A stretch of DNA of 64,000 bases from Sciscionella sediminilitoris (GCF_000737195.2 NZ_JALM01000005.1:114728-178727), one strand, 5' to 3'; shown: positions 1 through 9,444, counted from the stretch's first letter. A program made the numbers and translations. The notes: generated by a model from the sequence alone, not told the origin.

Positions 1-1
1 A

Positions 2-1585
2 GCCGCGCGCTCCCGGGTGCGGAACCCGAAGCCGCAGGGATACGGGCTGGTCATCAGGAAGAACTCCGCGCTGCTCGCCGGGGCCGATTCGGACGGCAGC
101 TTCTACGCCGCGCAGACCCTGCGCCAGCTCCTCGCGCACCACACGCTGCCCAGGGTGTCCGTCGTGGACGAACCCGCACTGCCGATCCGCGGTTCCATCG
201 AGGGCTTCTACGGCGCGCCGTGGTCGCACGATGCCCGGCTCGATCAGCTGCGCTTCTACGGCCAGGTCAAGATGAACAGCTACGTCTACACCCCGAAGGA
301 CGATCCGTACCTGCGCGATCGCTGGCGCGAGGAATACCCCGCCGACAAACTCGGGGAGATCGAAAAACTCGTGAACGCGGCCAAGGCCAACCATGTGCGG
401 TTCACCTACGCCGTCTCGCCGGGGCTCTCGATCTGTTTCAGCGACCCGAACGACGTCAAGGCACTGGAACGCAAACTCGATTCCGTTTACCGGATCGGGG
501 TGCGCGAATTCTCCGTTCCGCTCGACGACATCGAATACGGCAAGTGGAACTGTGCCGGTGACGAGAAGAAATACGGAAAGTCCTCACCGGGTGCCGCCGG
601 CCGGGCCCAGGTCGATCTGCTCAATGCCGTGCAGCGCGATTTCGTGCGCACCCATGAGGGTGTCGGCCCGCTGCAGACCGTGCCGACCGAATACTCCGAT
701 CTGAAGGACAGCGACTACAAAAAGGTCATCCGGGAAAATCTCGATCCCGCGATCCTGCTCATGTGGACCGGAGACGGCGTCATCCCGGACGGTATCTCGA
801 CCGAGCAGACCAAGCAGGCGAACAAGATCTGGGGCCGCAAGGTCTTCATCTGGGACAACTACCCGGTCAACGATTACGACAAGACCAAGGGCCGGTTGCT
901 GCTCGCCCCCTACGACAAACGCGAGCGCGGGATGAGCTCCGAGCTGTCCGGGCTGGTGCTCAACCCCATGAACCAGTCGCATCCCAGTAAGGTCGCCCTC
1001 TTCGGCGGCGCCGCGTACGCCTGGAACGACCGGGATTACGACGCCGCGCGCACCTGGCGCGCCGCGGCCGATTACTTCTCCGGCGGGGATCCCGCGACCA
1101 CCGAGGCACTGCTCGCCTTCTTCGACACCGAGCACTTCGCGCCGACCAGCTTCGACACCCCGTGGCAACCCCAATCGCCCGGACTGCGCGCCAAGATCGC
1201 GAAGTTCGACAAGGCGTTCACCGGGACCACCGAGCAGAAGCACGCGGCCGTCGCCGAACTGCGCGAGTACCAGAAGGTGCTCGCCGGGGCCAGCGAACGA
1301 ATTCGCGCGCACGTCGCGGAAAAGGGATTCCTCGAGGAGAGCAAACCCTGGTTGGACGCGCTCGCCCTGTGGGGCAAGGCGTTCGGGCGTTCCCTGGACG
1401 GAATCGAGGCCAATCTCGACGGGAACGGCGAACAGGCCAAGGGGCACTTCTCCGCGGCGGGCGCGCTCGCCCAGAAAGCGGCGGCCATCACCACGATTCC
1501 GGGCACCACACGGCCGCAGGGACCCGTCAAGGTCGCCGACACCGTGCTGGACGCCTTCATCGAGAAGGCCCCGAGCCGAAGCTAG
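2..1585 (+). CDS. GH84-family beta-N-acetylglucosaminidase, 5' end cut by window
   Basis: The frame is open to the left edge, so the N-terminus lies outside the window. The first in-frame GTG, at 17, falls inside the N-terminal alpha/beta domain typical of these enzymes (AAQTLRQLL) and is not a real start. The GH84 catalytic domain begins at IEGFYGAPWS. The adjacent catalytic aspartates sit in VPLDDIEYG (about residues 170-171 counted from 17). Substrate-pocket motifs such as YAVSPG, LMWTGDG and WDNYPVND follow. The C-terminal part is a helical region ending in an Ala-rich tail. The family hydrolyses terminal beta-GlcNAc by substrate-assisted catalysis; bacterial members are usually secreted and act on glycans such as hyaluronan, mucin or chitin-like sugars. 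A signal peptide cannot be judged here. The gene converges on the PspC gene. Confidence 0.85.
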   Translation, partial: AARSRVRNPKPQGYGLVIRKNSALLAGADSDGSFYAAQTLRQLLAHHTLPRVSVVDEPALPIRGSIEGFYGAPWSHDARLDQLRFYGQVKMNSYVYTPKDDPYLRDRWREEYPADKLGEIEKLVNAAKANHVRFTYAVSPGLSICFSDPNDVKALERKLDSVYRIGVREFSVPLDDIEYGKWNCAGDEKKYGKSSPGAAGRAQVDLLNAVQRDFVRTHEGVGPLQTVPTEYSDLKDSDYKKVIRENLDPAILLMWTGDGVIPDGISTEQTKQANKIWGRKVFIWDNYPVNDYDKTKGRLLLAPYDKRERGMSSELSGLVLNPMNQSHPSKVALFGGAAYAWNDRDYDAARTWRAAADYFSGGDPATTEALLAFFDTEHFAPTSFDTPWQPQSPGLRAKIAKFDKAFTGTTEQKHAAVAELREYQKVLAGASERIRAHVAEKGFLEESKPWLDALALWGKAFGRSLDGIEANLDGNGEQAKGHFSAAGALAQKAAAITTIPGTTRPQGPVKVADTVLDAFIEKAPSRS

Positions 1586-1589
1586 TGCC

Positions 1590-1799
1590 TCACTCCTCCG
1601 GGATCACGATCCAGGCGGCCAGGTAGAGCAGGATCCCGGTGCCGATCCCGAACACGGCGAGGCCGAGGAAGATCAGCCGCAGGATGACCGGGTCGATGCC
1701 GAAGTGTTTGGCCGCTCCGCCGCAGACACCGGAGATCATCCGGTCCTGCCTGCTGCGCCGGATCTTGCGGATTTCGGTGCTGTTCTGGTCTGTGTTCAT
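1590..1799 (-). CDS. PspC-domain small membrane protein
   Basis: A 69-residue protein with the PspC signature: a basic N-terminal stretch (RRSRQDRMISGVCGGAAKHF) followed by ILRLIFLGLAVFGIGTGILLYLAAWIVIP, one hydrophobic hairpin or long membrane segment, ending in PEE. PspC proteins are inner-membrane components linked to envelope stress signalling, or stand-alone proteins of unknown role. I chose ATG at 1799; an in-frame GTG at 1832 adds 11 basic residues. No partner PspA/B gene is nearby, so the role here is open. Confidence 0.8.
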   Translation of the reverse strand: MNTDQNSTEIRKIRRSRQDRMISGVCGGAAKHFGIDPVILRLIFLGLAVFGIGTGILLYLAAWIVIPEE

Positions 1800-1863
1800 A
1801 CTTCGATTCTTGCGGGAGAACCGGCGGGACACATCGGGGTCGGCCCCTGAACGAACCCGGAAC

Positions 1864-2526
1864 TCAGCCTCGGGGACGTCGCGCGTAGTAGACGTAGGCG
1901 GGCGGCAGATTCCGCAGCACCGTGCGGGAGACCACGAGCTCCTCGAAGGCCGCGCCGAATTCGCGGTGCTGGCGGCGCGCGGGCGGGGCCCACCGGCTCC
2001 ACGAATAGGAGAACTGGGTCAGGGTGCCCTCCGGCCCGAGCGCCCCGGCCAGCAGTTCGATCAGCGGGCGCTGTCCTTCGGGCCAGTACGCGGACCAGGG
2101 CAGCCCGCTGATGATGACATCGGCGGGCCGGTCGAGCAGCGCGGGAAGTTCGTGCGCCCGCGCCTGGACCACCTCGACACCCGGGTGGCGATCGGCGAGC
2201 AGCGCGGCCCACTCGGGATTGCATTCGACGGCGAGGTGCCGTCCACGACCACGCAGAACCTCTTGCGCGGCAACGGTGAACGCTCCCGTTCCGGCGCCGA
2301 GCTCCACGACGAACGGATCCCCGGTGCGCGGGATCGGGGCGACCATGCGCGCGGCCAGGGCGGGGGAACTGGGCACGGGCGCGGCGGTGATCAGCGGGGT
2401 ACGCAGGAACTGACGGGCGAACGCAGCCGGTCCGCGCGGCGGGTTTGGTGAGCCATGTCCCGACGATCGCGGCACCGGCGGGCCTGGCACATCGGGGAAT
2501 ACCCCGCGGTCAACCCTGGGAAGCAC
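1864..2526 (-). CDS. Class I SAM-dependent methyltransferase
   Basis: Rossmann-type methyltransferase of about 200 residues. Motif I is VVELGAGTGAFT; the acidic end of strand 2 is AVECNP; motif IV is ISGLPWS. The N-terminal FARQFLRTPLITAAPVPSSP resembles the small phospholipid/rRNA-adenine-methyltransferase-like family (COG3963 type), whose substrates are often unproven. The start is uncertain: GTG at 2526 overlaps the upstream thioesterase by 17 bp, and in-frame GTGs at 2490 and 2475 give 208 or 203 residues and are equally plausible. It is third in a minus-strand run with menC and the thioesterase, probably one transcript. The name menG should not be inferred, because the menaquinone methyltransferase has a different architecture. 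Confidence 0.7.
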   Translation of the reverse strand: MLPRVDRGVFPDVPGPPVPRSSGHGSPNPPRGPAAFARQFLRTPLITAAPVPSSPALAARMVAPIPRTGDPFVVELGAGTGAFTVAAQEVLRGRGRHLAVECNPEWAALLADRHPGVEVVQARAHELPALLDRPADVIISGLPWSAYWPEGQRPLIELLAGALGPEGTLTQFSYSWSRWAPPARRQHREFGAAFEELVVSRTVLRNLPPAYVYYARRPRG

Positions 2527-2905
2527 CCTCGAGCGGCTCGCGCAGCACCGCGGGAATGGGCGTCGGCTTGAAGGTTGCCGGATCGATGAACACGTGCCGC
2601 ACGGTGCCCTCGACCCGCAGTTGTCCGTCCACTTCGAAGCGCGGCTCGATGATCAGGCTGGTGTTGCCGACATGGGAGACCGGCATGCACACGTCGAGCA
2701 GTTCGTCGAATGTGGTGCTCGCCCGGTATTTCAGCGTGGATTCCGCGACGACGATATCGCAGTCCGGCAATTCGTCCCAGGAGTAGCCGAAGGAGCGGAA
2801 CAGTTCCAGCAGCGCCTGGTCGTAATAGAACAGGTAGTGCCCGTTGAACACCACGCCCTGCTGATCGCATTCGCTGTAGCGGACCCGGAATCGATGGCTG
2901 AACAT
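2510..2905 (-). CDS. Hotdog-fold acyl-CoA thioesterase (4HBT/YbgC-like)
   Basis: A 131-residue single hotdog domain. The N-terminal YSECDQQGVVFNGHYLFYYD matches the catalytic loop and helix of 4-hydroxybenzoyl-CoA thioesterase-like enzymes, where the Asp (here in ECDQQG) activates thioester hydrolysis. The central sheet follows (LKYRASTTFDELLDV, LIIEPRFEV). Its ATG shares one base with the menC stop (TGATG), indicating translational coupling. In menaquinone synthesis a hotdog thioesterase releases DHNA from DHNA-CoA, so coupling to menC makes a DHNA-CoA thioesterase role possible; that is inference from context. A general short-chain or aromatic acyl-CoA thioesterase is the alternative. Confidence 0.85.
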   Translation of the reverse strand: MFSHRFRVRYSECDQQGVVFNGHYLFYYDQALLELFRSFGYSWDELPDCDIVVAESTLKYRASTTFDELLDVCMPVSHVGNTSLIIEPRFEVDGQLRVEGTVRHVFIDPATFKPTPIPAVLREPLEGASQG

Positions 2906-3852
2906 CAGAGCTTCCCTTCCACGTCAGCGAGCCGGCGCAGCCAGCGTTCGGTACCGGATTGATCGGCCGTGAATTCGTGCAGCGCCTCCGGAGCCTGCGG
3001 GGCGCGGGGCACCGGCAGATACCCCTGCTCCGCGTGCAGCGGTTCGGGCACGATATCCCCGCGCAGCAGGGAAAGGGTGCCGAGCCCGCAGGCGTAGTCC
3101 AGTTCCGGGAGCGCGCCGGCGAGCGCGAGCCCCGCGGCGAGGCCGATGCTCGTCTCCACCGCGGAGGAGACCACACAGGGCAGCCCGCAGGCCTCGGCGA
3201 CCCGCAGCGCCGGGCGCACCCCACCGAGCGGGGCGACCTTGAGCACCGCGATATCGGCGGCCCCGGCGACCGCCACCCGCAGCGGATCCTCGGCCCGCCG
3301 GATGGATTCGTCCGCCGCGATCGGGACCTCGACCCTGGCCCGGACCGCGGCCAGTTCCTCGATGCTCGCGCACGGTTGCTCCACGTATTCGAGCCCGCCC
3401 GCGGCCTTGTCCAGTGCGGCGATCGCGGTCACCGCGGTGTCCACCGGCCAGGCGCCGTTCGCGTCCACCCGGATCGCGCCCGCCGGGCCCAGTGCCTCGC
3501 GTACCGCGGCGACCCGGTCGATGTCCTCGGTGAGCTCACTGCGCGGATCGGCCACCTTCACCTTCGCGGTGCGGCAACCTGATTCGGCCACGATCTGCTT
3601 CGCGAGCTCCGGCGCGACCACCGGAACCGTGCAGTTGACCGGAATCCGTTCGCGCACCGGTTCGGGCCAGCCCTCGTTCGCGGACTCCAGGGCGCAGCGC
3701 AGCCACGGGGCGGACTCGGCAGCGTCGTAGTCCGCGAACGGGCAGAATTCCCCGTAGCCCGCGGGCCCGCGCAGGATCAGTCCCTCGCGGACGGTGATGC
3801 CGCGGAACCGGTTCCGCAGCGGAATGGCGTACACACCGATGGTTTCGGGCAC
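2905..3852 (-). CDS. menC: o-Succinylbenzoate synthase
   Basis: Enolase-superfamily enzyme of 315 residues, the usual actinobacterial MenC length. It dehydrates SHCHC to o-succinylbenzoate in menaquinone synthesis. Visible active-site elements in order: KVK (97-99) with the catalytic lysine, metal ligands in VDANG (D130), EQP (E159) and AADES (D181), and the second catalytic lysine in VLKVAP (K205). I chose GTG at 3852 because AAGGAGG lies 6 nt upstream and the protein then begins with the normal barrel N-terminus; the frame stays open further upstream without a credible start. Related enolases (N-acylamino-acid racemase, muconate cycloisomerase) share the scaffold, but sequence length and KxK context favour OSB synthase. 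Confidence 0.9.
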   Translation of the reverse strand: MPETIGVYAIPLRNRFRGITVREGLILRGPAGYGEFCPFADYDAAESAPWLRCALESANEGWPEPVRERIPVNCTVPVVAPELAKQIVAESGCRTAKVKVADPRSELTEDIDRVAAVREALGPAGAIRVDANGAWPVDTAVTAIAALDKAAGGLEYVEQPCASIEELAAVRARVEVPIAADESIRRAEDPLRVAVAGAADIAVLKVAPLGGVRPALRVAEACGLPCVVSSAVETSIGLAAGLALAGALPELDYACGLGTLSLLRGDIVPEPLHAEQGYLPVPRAPQAPEALHEFTADQSGTERWLRRLADVEGKL

Positions 3853-3903
3853 CGCGCACCTCCTTGGCTCGGCTCGATCATCGCAGAAGTACTGTTGGGC
3901 GGT

Positions 3904-4713
3904 ATGCGAAGCGTGCAGTTGGTGCAGGACTGGCCGGTCGATCATGCCGCAGCAGCGGTCGTGCGCGGGGACGGCACCGTGGCGGCCACGGGCGGTGAAC
4001 CGCATCGGGTGTTCGAGCTCGCCTCGGTGACCAAGCTGCTCAGCGCGTACGCGGCGCTCATCGCGCTGGAGGAGGGCGCGGTCGAGCTGGATCAGCCCGC
4101 CGGACCGGACGGCTCCACGGTGCACCATCTGCTCGCGCACACCAGCGGGCTCGCCTTCGACTCCGAACGGGTGCAGGCGGAACCGGGAACCCGGCGGATC
4201 TACTCCAACACCGGGTTCGCCGTGCTCGCCGAGACCATCGCGGCTGCCTGTGAGATGCCGTTCGCCGAGTACCTGCGCGAAGCGGTGTGCGCGCCGCTCG
4301 GGCTGGCGGTCACCGAACTGCGCGGTTCGGCAGGGGCGGGCGCGGTGTCCACGGCCGCCGAACTCGCCGTGTTCGCCGCTGAGCTGCTGAACCCGAGCCT
4401 GATCGCGCGGGAGACCTACGAATCGGCGACCACGGTGCATTTTCCCGGGCTGGACGGGGTGCTTCCCGGTTACGGCATTCAGCGCCCGAACGACTGGGGA
4501 CTCGGCCTCGAACTGCGCGCACACAAACAGCCGCACTGGACCGGTACCCGCTCGTCCCCGCGCACCTTCGGTCACTTCGGGCAGTCCGGCACCTTCCTGT
4601 GGGTGGACCCGGATGCCCGGCTGGCCGCGGTCGCGCTCACCGACCGCCCGTTCGGGGACTGGGCCAAGGAATGCTGGCCCGCCTTCACCGATGCGGTACT
4701 GGAGGAACAGTGA
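3904..4713 (+). CDS. Serine hydrolase of the beta-lactamase/PBP class C family
   Basis: A 269-residue penicillin-binding-like fold with no signal peptide. The catalytic SxxK is SVTK (residues 41-44), the YxN motif is YSN (100-102), and the HxG-type motif is in FGHFGQSG near the C-terminus. The family includes esterases, D-aminopeptidases and beta-lactamase-like proteins. The lack of an export signal argues against a secreted antibiotic-inactivating enzyme, so a cytosolic esterase is more likely. ATG at 3904 was chosen over an in-frame TTG at 3895. Its stop overlaps the dprE2-like start by 4 bp (GTGA), so the two are probably cotranscribed. Confidence 0.8.
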   Translation: MRSVQLVQDWPVDHAAAAVVRGDGTVAATGGEPHRVFELASVTKLLSAYAALIALEEGAVELDQPAGPDGSTVHHLLAHTSGLAFDSERVQAEPGTRRIYSNTGFAVLAETIAAACEMPFAEYLREAVCAPLGLAVTELRGSAGAGAVSTAAELAVFAAELLNPSLIARETYESATTVHFPGLDGVLPGYGIQRPNDWGLGLELRAHKQPHWTGTRSSPRTFGHFGQSGTFLWVDPDARLAAVALTDRPFGDWAKECWPAFTDAVLEEQ

Positions 4714-5453
4714 ACCTGCTCGTACTCGGCGGGCGCAGCGAGATCGGCCTCGCCATCGCCAAGCGGCTCGCCCCGGAGAAGGTGGTGCTCGCCGCGCGGC
4801 CCAGGCCTGATCAACCCGGCACCGGACTCGACGCCGAGGAACAGGAACTGCGCACGGCCGGGGCGGGCACCGTCGCCCGGGCCGAGTTCGACGCCGACGC
4901 GGTCGGGGAACACGAGGAACTGCTCACCGGACTGAGCCAGCGGCACGGCCCGTTCGACGTCGTGGTGCTCGCCTTCGGCATTCTCGGTGACCAGGAACGC
5001 GCCGAGCGCGAGGCCGAGCACGCGCTCGCGATCACGCACACCGACTACGTCGCACAGATCAGCGTGCTCACCCATCTGGCCAAGCTGCTTCGCGCGCAGG
5101 GCAGCGGGACCATGGTGGTGTTCTCCTCGGTCGCCGGGATCCGGGTGCGCCGGGCCAACTACGTCTACGGCGCCGCCAAGGCCGGGCTGGACGGATTCGC
5201 GAACGGGCTCGCCGACGCACTGCACGGCAGCGGGGTGCGGTTGCTGCTCGTGCGCCCGGGGTACGTGCACGGGCGGATGGCCGCCGCGGTCGATCCCGCC
5301 CCGTTCTCCAGTACTCCCGATCAGGTCGCCGCGGCCACGGTTACCGCGCTGCGCAAGGGAAAGCGTCTCGTCTGGGTACCGCCGGTGCTGCGCCTGGTCT
5401 TCGGCATGCTGCGCTTCGTCCCGCAGTCGATCTGGCGCCGCATGCCACGCTGA
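4710..5453 (+). CDS. dprE2: SDR oxidoreductase, decaprenylphosphoryl-2-keto-erythro-pentose reductase-like
   Basis: A 247-residue classical short-chain dehydrogenase. The nucleotide site is LGGRSEIGLAIA, the fingerprint AFGILGD replaces NNAG, the catalytic serine lies in FSSVAG, and Tyr/Lys are in YGAAKAGLDGF. The C-terminal PRSIFRKLP-like tail (here VPQSIWRRMP) and YVYGAAKAG are characteristic of DprE2, which reduces the 2-keto intermediate to decaprenylphosphoryl arabinose, the arabinan donor for arabinogalactan. GTG at 4710 is preceded by GGAGGAA. DprE1 normally sits next door; here it is about 9 kb away (14613-15986). Confidence 0.8.
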   Translation: MNLLVLGGRSEIGLAIAKRLAPEKVVLAARPRPDQPGTGLDAEEQELRTAGAGTVARAEFDADAVGEHEELLTGLSQRHGPFDVVVLAFGILGDQERAEREAEHALAITHTDYVAQISVLTHLAKLLRAQGSGTMVVFSSVAGIRVRRANYVYGAAKAGLDGFANGLADALHGSGVRLLLVRPGYVHGRMAAAVDPAPFSSTPDQVAAATVTALRKGKRLVWVPPVLRLVFGMLRFVPQSIWRRMPR

Positions 5454-5501
5454 TCCCGCCGCTTCAGGTTCCGCTACCCACAGCGCCGCGCAGGCTGGTG
5501 A

Positions 5502-7145
5502 CTATGGATTCCGCAGGTCGTCCGCGTCGGTGATGGTGTAGGCGTACCCCTGTTCGGCGAGGAACCGCTGCCGGTGCGCGGCGTAGTCGGTGTCCAGCGT
5601 GTCCCTGGCGACCACCGAATAGAAGTGTGCCTGGCGCCCGTCTTCCTTGGGGCGCAACAACCTGCCGAGCCGCTGCGCTTCTTCCTGGCGTGAGCCGAAG
5701 GTCCCGGAGACCTGGATCGCGACGGTGGCCTCGGGAAGGTCGATGGAGAAGTTCGCGACCTTGGACACCACGAGGGTGGTCAGTTCTCCGTTGCGGAACT
5801 GGTCGAAAAGCTTCTCCCGCTCGGCGTTCTTGGTGGAGCCCTGGATGACCGGGCACTCCAGCTCGCCGCCCAGTTCGTCGAGCTGGTCCAGATAGGCACC
5901 GATGACCAGGGTCGGCTCCCCGGCGTGTTTGTCCACAATGGACCGCACGACGGGGAGTTTGGTGCGTGCGGTGGAACAGATCTTGTAGCGCTCATCGGAT
6001 TCCGCCGTGGCGTACCGCAGCCGCTCGGCCTCGGTCATGGTGGTCCGCACCTCGATGCATTCGGCGGGCGCGATCCAGCCCTGCGCCTCGATGTCCCGCC
6101 AGGGCACGTCGAACCGCTTCGGCCCGATCAGCGAGAACACATCGCCTTCCCGGCCGTCCTCGCGCACCAGGGTCGCGGTGAGCCCGAGGCGGCGCCGCGA
6201 CTGCAGGTCCGCGGTCATCCGGAACACCGGGGCGGGCAACAGGTGCACCTCGTCGTAGACGACCAGGCCCCAGTCCCGCGAGTCGAACAGCTCCAGGTGC
6301 CGGTACTCGCCCTTGGTGCGCCGGGTGATCACCTGATACGTGGCGATGGTGATCGGCCGGATTTCCTTGCGCTCACCGGAGTATTCGCCGATCTCGTCCT
6401 CGGTCAGCGAGGTGCGCGCCACCAGTTCGCGTTTCCACTGCCGCCCGGCAACGGTGTTGGTGACCAGGATCAGCGTGGTGGCCTCGGCCTGGGCCATCGC
6501 GGCCGCGCCGACCAGGGTCTTGCCCGCGCCACAGGGCAGCACGACCACCCCGGAACCGCCGTCCCAGAAGGCTTTCGCCGCCTGCCGCTGATAATCGCGG
6601 AGCGCCCAGCCCTCCTCGTGCAGGCTGATCGGGTGCGCCTCCCCGTCCACGTATCCGGCCAGGTCCTCGGCGGGCCAGCCGACCTTGAGCAGCTGCTGTT
6701 TGAGCCTGCCGCGCTCGGAGGGGTGCACGATGACCGTGTCCTCGTCGATGCGCGAGCCGAGCATCGGGACGATCTTCTTGTTCCGCAGTATCTCCTCGAG
6801 CACCGGCCGGTCGGTGGTGCTGAGCACCAGCCCGTGCGCGGGATGGTTCGCGATGGACAACCGCCCGAACCGGCCCATCGTGTCCACGATGTCCACCAGC
6901 AGCGGCTGTGGAACGGGGAACCGCGAGTTCGAGACGAGCGCGTCGACCACCTGCTCGGCGTCATGCCCTGCCGCGCGCGCGTTCCACAGTGCCAGCGGGG
7001 TGATCCGGTAGGTGTGCACGTGCTCGGGTGCGCGTTCGAGTTCGGCGAACGGCGCGATCGCGGTGCGCGCCTGCTCCGCGCCGTCCTGATCGACCTCGAG
7101 CAGCACGGTCTTGTCGGACTGCACGATCAACGGCCCATTGCTCAT
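5502..7145 (-). CDS. DNA repair helicase, XPB/ERCC3 family
   Basis: SF2 helicase of 547 residues. It has an N-terminal damage-recognition-like region, then Q-motif/Walker A GAGKT (206-210), Walker B DEVH (298-301), motif III TATLVRED with the XPB-specific RED (328-330), a thumb-like insertion, and C-terminal motifs V/VI ending QEEAQRLGRLLRP. It is a 3'-5' DNA translocase related to eukaryotic XPB and to Mtb Rv0861c. Actinobacterial members are proposed to act in nucleotide-excision-type repair, possibly with a nuclease partner. It is followed upstream on the same strand by the helicase-associated gene with a 31-bp gap, so the pair is likely transcribed together. Confidence 0.93.
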   Translation of the reverse strand: MSNGPLIVQSDKTVLLEVDQDGAEQARTAIAPFAELERAPEHVHTYRITPLALWNARAAGHDAEQVVDALVSNSRFPVPQPLLVDIVDTMGRFGRLSIANHPAHGLVLSTTDRPVLEEILRNKKIVPMLGSRIDEDTVIVHPSERGRLKQQLLKVGWPAEDLAGYVDGEAHPISLHEEGWALRDYQRQAAKAFWDGGSGVVVLPCGAGKTLVGAAAMAQAEATTLILVTNTVAGRQWKRELVARTSLTEDEIGEYSGERKEIRPITIATYQVITRRTKGEYRHLELFDSRDWGLVVYDEVHLLPAPVFRMTADLQSRRRLGLTATLVREDGREGDVFSLIGPKRFDVPWRDIEAQGWIAPAECIEVRTTMTEAERLRYATAESDERYKICSTARTKLPVVRSIVDKHAGEPTLVIGAYLDQLDELGGELECPVIQGSTKNAEREKLFDQFRNGELTTLVVSKVANFSIDLPEATVAIQVSGTFGSRQEEAQRLGRLLRPKEDGRQAHFYSVVARDTLDTDYAAHRQRFLAEQGYAYTITDADDLRNP

Positions 7146-7176
7146 GACTACCAGTGTGCCTGAGTGGCTTTCCTGG

Positions 7177-9444
7177 TCAGTCCGTCACGGTGGCCACCGT
7201 GGTGATCAGGTGCAGCGGCAGCCGGGTGGCTTCCCCGGTGTCCGGGTCCTCACCTTCGAGCACGCCGCCGCCGAGCCTGGTGGGGACGAGCACGTGCTGG
7301 CTCGCGGTTCCGCGGGTGTCCACGAGGCCGACCCAGACGGTTTCCCGTTCACGCACCGCATCGCGTAACGCACTCAGCGTGGTACTGAGCGTGTCCGAGG
7401 CGCCCGCCCCGGACAGCGCGGCCACGGCGGCCCCGCGTTTGGCGGCCGCGGCCCGGTCGGCGGCGCGCATGCTGTCCACCGCCTCGGCGAGCCGGTCCGG
7501 ATCGGGTGGCTCGGGCAGGCTGCGGCTCGACCGGTTCGCCGAGCGGGCGGGCACCCTGCGGCCGGGCGGGCGCAGATCGAGCAGCTGCCCGTCCGGTCCC
7601 TCGGCGATCGGGGAGTAGCCGTGTTCGCGCAGCACATCCAGCACGTCGACCAGCGGAACGGGGCTGATCACCACCTCGGCGGCGATCCTGCGCAGCTCCA
7701 GCCGTGCGGCCGCCGGTCCGGCAAGCACCTCGGCCAGCAGCGCGGGATCGGTGCTGCGCAGGAAGGACCCGGCCATGCCACCGCGCAACTGACCGTGTTT
7801 CCGCGCGACATCGTCGATCAGATAGGAAAGCGATTGCGGGACCGGGGTCGCGGAGTGCACCCGGAACAGTTCGTGTAGCTCGGCGGCGCTGCGCCCGGCA
7901 TCGAGGGCGCGCCGCACGCTGGACTCGCCGATCCGGTACACGGTGGCCCCACCGGCCGATTCCACATCACCGACCAGGCTCATCGCGGCGGCGAGTTCGG
8001 GTTCGAGCGGGCCGGGCGCGATCGCGGTGAGATCGGCCTGCACCAGGATGTGATCGACCGGATCCGGCAGTGCCTCGGCCATCGCCCCGGTAGCCGAGTC
8101 GAGTTCGGTGAGCAGCGCGCGACCGGGGGTTCCGCAGGCGCCGAGGGCGAGGATGCCGAGGGCGGTGGCCTCGCGGATGGTCTCGGTGACCGCCTTGTCC
8201 CGCAGCTTGCTCGACTGCCTCGGGGTGCGCCAGTTGAGCAGGGCGATCAGCGTGTCCGGCCCGTCCAGCGCGGTCCCCGGGCCGAGTTCGGCGATCGCCT
8301 CGAGCACCATGCGCCGCGATTCGGGCGCGAGCGGGCGGTGCAGCTCCTCGGTGAGCGGGGCGATGGCGCGGTCCTTGGCGTCCTTGAGCCCGGCGAGCCA
8401 GGGCAGCCGCGGTAGCTCGAGCCACGCCCCGGCCAGGGTCACCCAGCGCGTCGCCGGATCCGCGGCGAACCAGCCGTCCGCCGCGGTCGTGGGCACCCAC
8501 ACCCCCTCGTCCTGATCGGTCGCGGCCAGCCCGGCCCCGGAAAGTACCTCGACGAGCAGGCTCACCCGCTGCTCGTCCACATCCAGTTCCTTGACCAGTT
8601 TGCGCAGGTCCCGAACCGCCACCCCGCCGGAACGCAGCAGCTGGGCCGGGGTGTGCGACCAGGTGGTGAGGATGGCCTCGGCGTGCCGGAGCAGTGTCAT
8701 GGCTTCCCCGGCGGCGGCCTTGTCCACCTCCTCGACCGACCGCGGCACGGTCGCCGGGACCGGGGCCTGCGCGCTGACCCGGCCGATCGGATGCTCCCCG
8801 CGCACCGTGAGCGCGACCTGCCTCGGCAACTCCACTGTCTGCTCATCGCGGCGCAGCAACAGCCCGCGCGCCAGCAGCGCCTGCACGGGGGTGCGCGCCT
8901 GCTCGATCGGCACCAGCTTCGCCGCGTCCCTTGTCTGGCCGATCGGCGGTCCCGCGGCCAGGGTCTCCACCAGCCCGCGCTGCTGTTCGTCCAGCGTGGC
9001 GAGCTCGGCCGCGATGTCCGTATCGGCGAAGGAATCCACGGCGCGCCCGAGACCGGCGGGGAACTCCCCGGTCACCTCGCGCACCGCGCCGGGAACCTGA
9101 TAGGGATCCTCGCCCCAGAACAGCGCCAGCTCGCGCAACCGCTCGACGGTGGTGTCCAGGTCCTCGGCGCGCACCTCGGGACCGAACCAGGCGGCGAGCT
9201 CGGTGCGCGTCGCGGGCCGGGTGTCCGCTTCGCAGAGCACCGCGGCCTCCAGTACGGCGAGCTCGAAGGCATTGAGCCGATCACAGGCGCGGGCCACCGA
9301 GGCCCTGCTGCCCGCCCGGGTCGCCAGGATGCGCGTGTTCTGCGGGACAGGGCTCGCCAGATCCGGGCGATCGCGCAGCAATGCGACGATCGCCTGCCTG
9401 GGTCGCTCGAGCAGCCACGCGAGCAAGGTCACCGACTCGGTCAC
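7177..9444 (-). CDS. Helicase-associated (XPB/Ssl2-like N-terminal domain) protein
   Basis: A 755-residue protein with no Walker motifs, built of many short helical repeats. It matches the large actinobacterial protein always found next to XPB (Rv0862c-like, annotated as XPB/Ssl2-like helicase-associated). It begins with a winged-helix-like segment (LLAWLLERPRQAIVALLRDR) and ends with a WYL-like beta-rich segment (ERETVWVGLVDTRGTASQHVLVP). The biochemical role is unknown; obligate neighbourhood with the helicase suggests a partner or regulatory subunit. The start is GTG at 9444. The antisense frames are GC-driven shadows. Confidence 0.85.
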   Translation of the reverse strand: MTESVTLLAWLLERPRQAIVALLRDRPDLASPVPQNTRILATRAGSRASVARACDRLNAFELAVLEAAVLCEADTRPATRTELAAWFGPEVRAEDLDTTVERLRELALFWGEDPYQVPGAVREVTGEFPAGLGRAVDSFADTDIAAELATLDEQQRGLVETLAAGPPIGQTRDAAKLVPIEQARTPVQALLARGLLLRRDEQTVELPRQVALTVRGEHPIGRVSAQAPVPATVPRSVEEVDKAAAGEAMTLLRHAEAILTTWSHTPAQLLRSGGVAVRDLRKLVKELDVDEQRVSLLVEVLSGAGLAATDQDEGVWVPTTAADGWFAADPATRWVTLAGAWLELPRLPWLAGLKDAKDRAIAPLTEELHRPLAPESRRMVLEAIAELGPGTALDGPDTLIALLNWRTPRQSSKLRDKAVTETIREATALGILALGACGTPGRALLTELDSATGAMAEALPDPVDHILVQADLTAIAPGPLEPELAAAMSLVGDVESAGGATVYRIGESSVRRALDAGRSAAELHELFRVHSATPVPQSLSYLIDDVARKHGQLRGGMAGSFLRSTDPALLAEVLAGPAAARLELRRIAAEVVISPVPLVDVLDVLREHGYSPIAEGPDGQLLDLRPPGRRVPARSANRSSRSLPEPPDPDRLAEAVDSMRAADRAAAAKRGAAVAALSGAGASDTLSTTLSALRDAVRERETVWVGLVDTRGTASQHVLVPTRLGGGVLEGEDPDTGEATRLPLHLITTVATVTD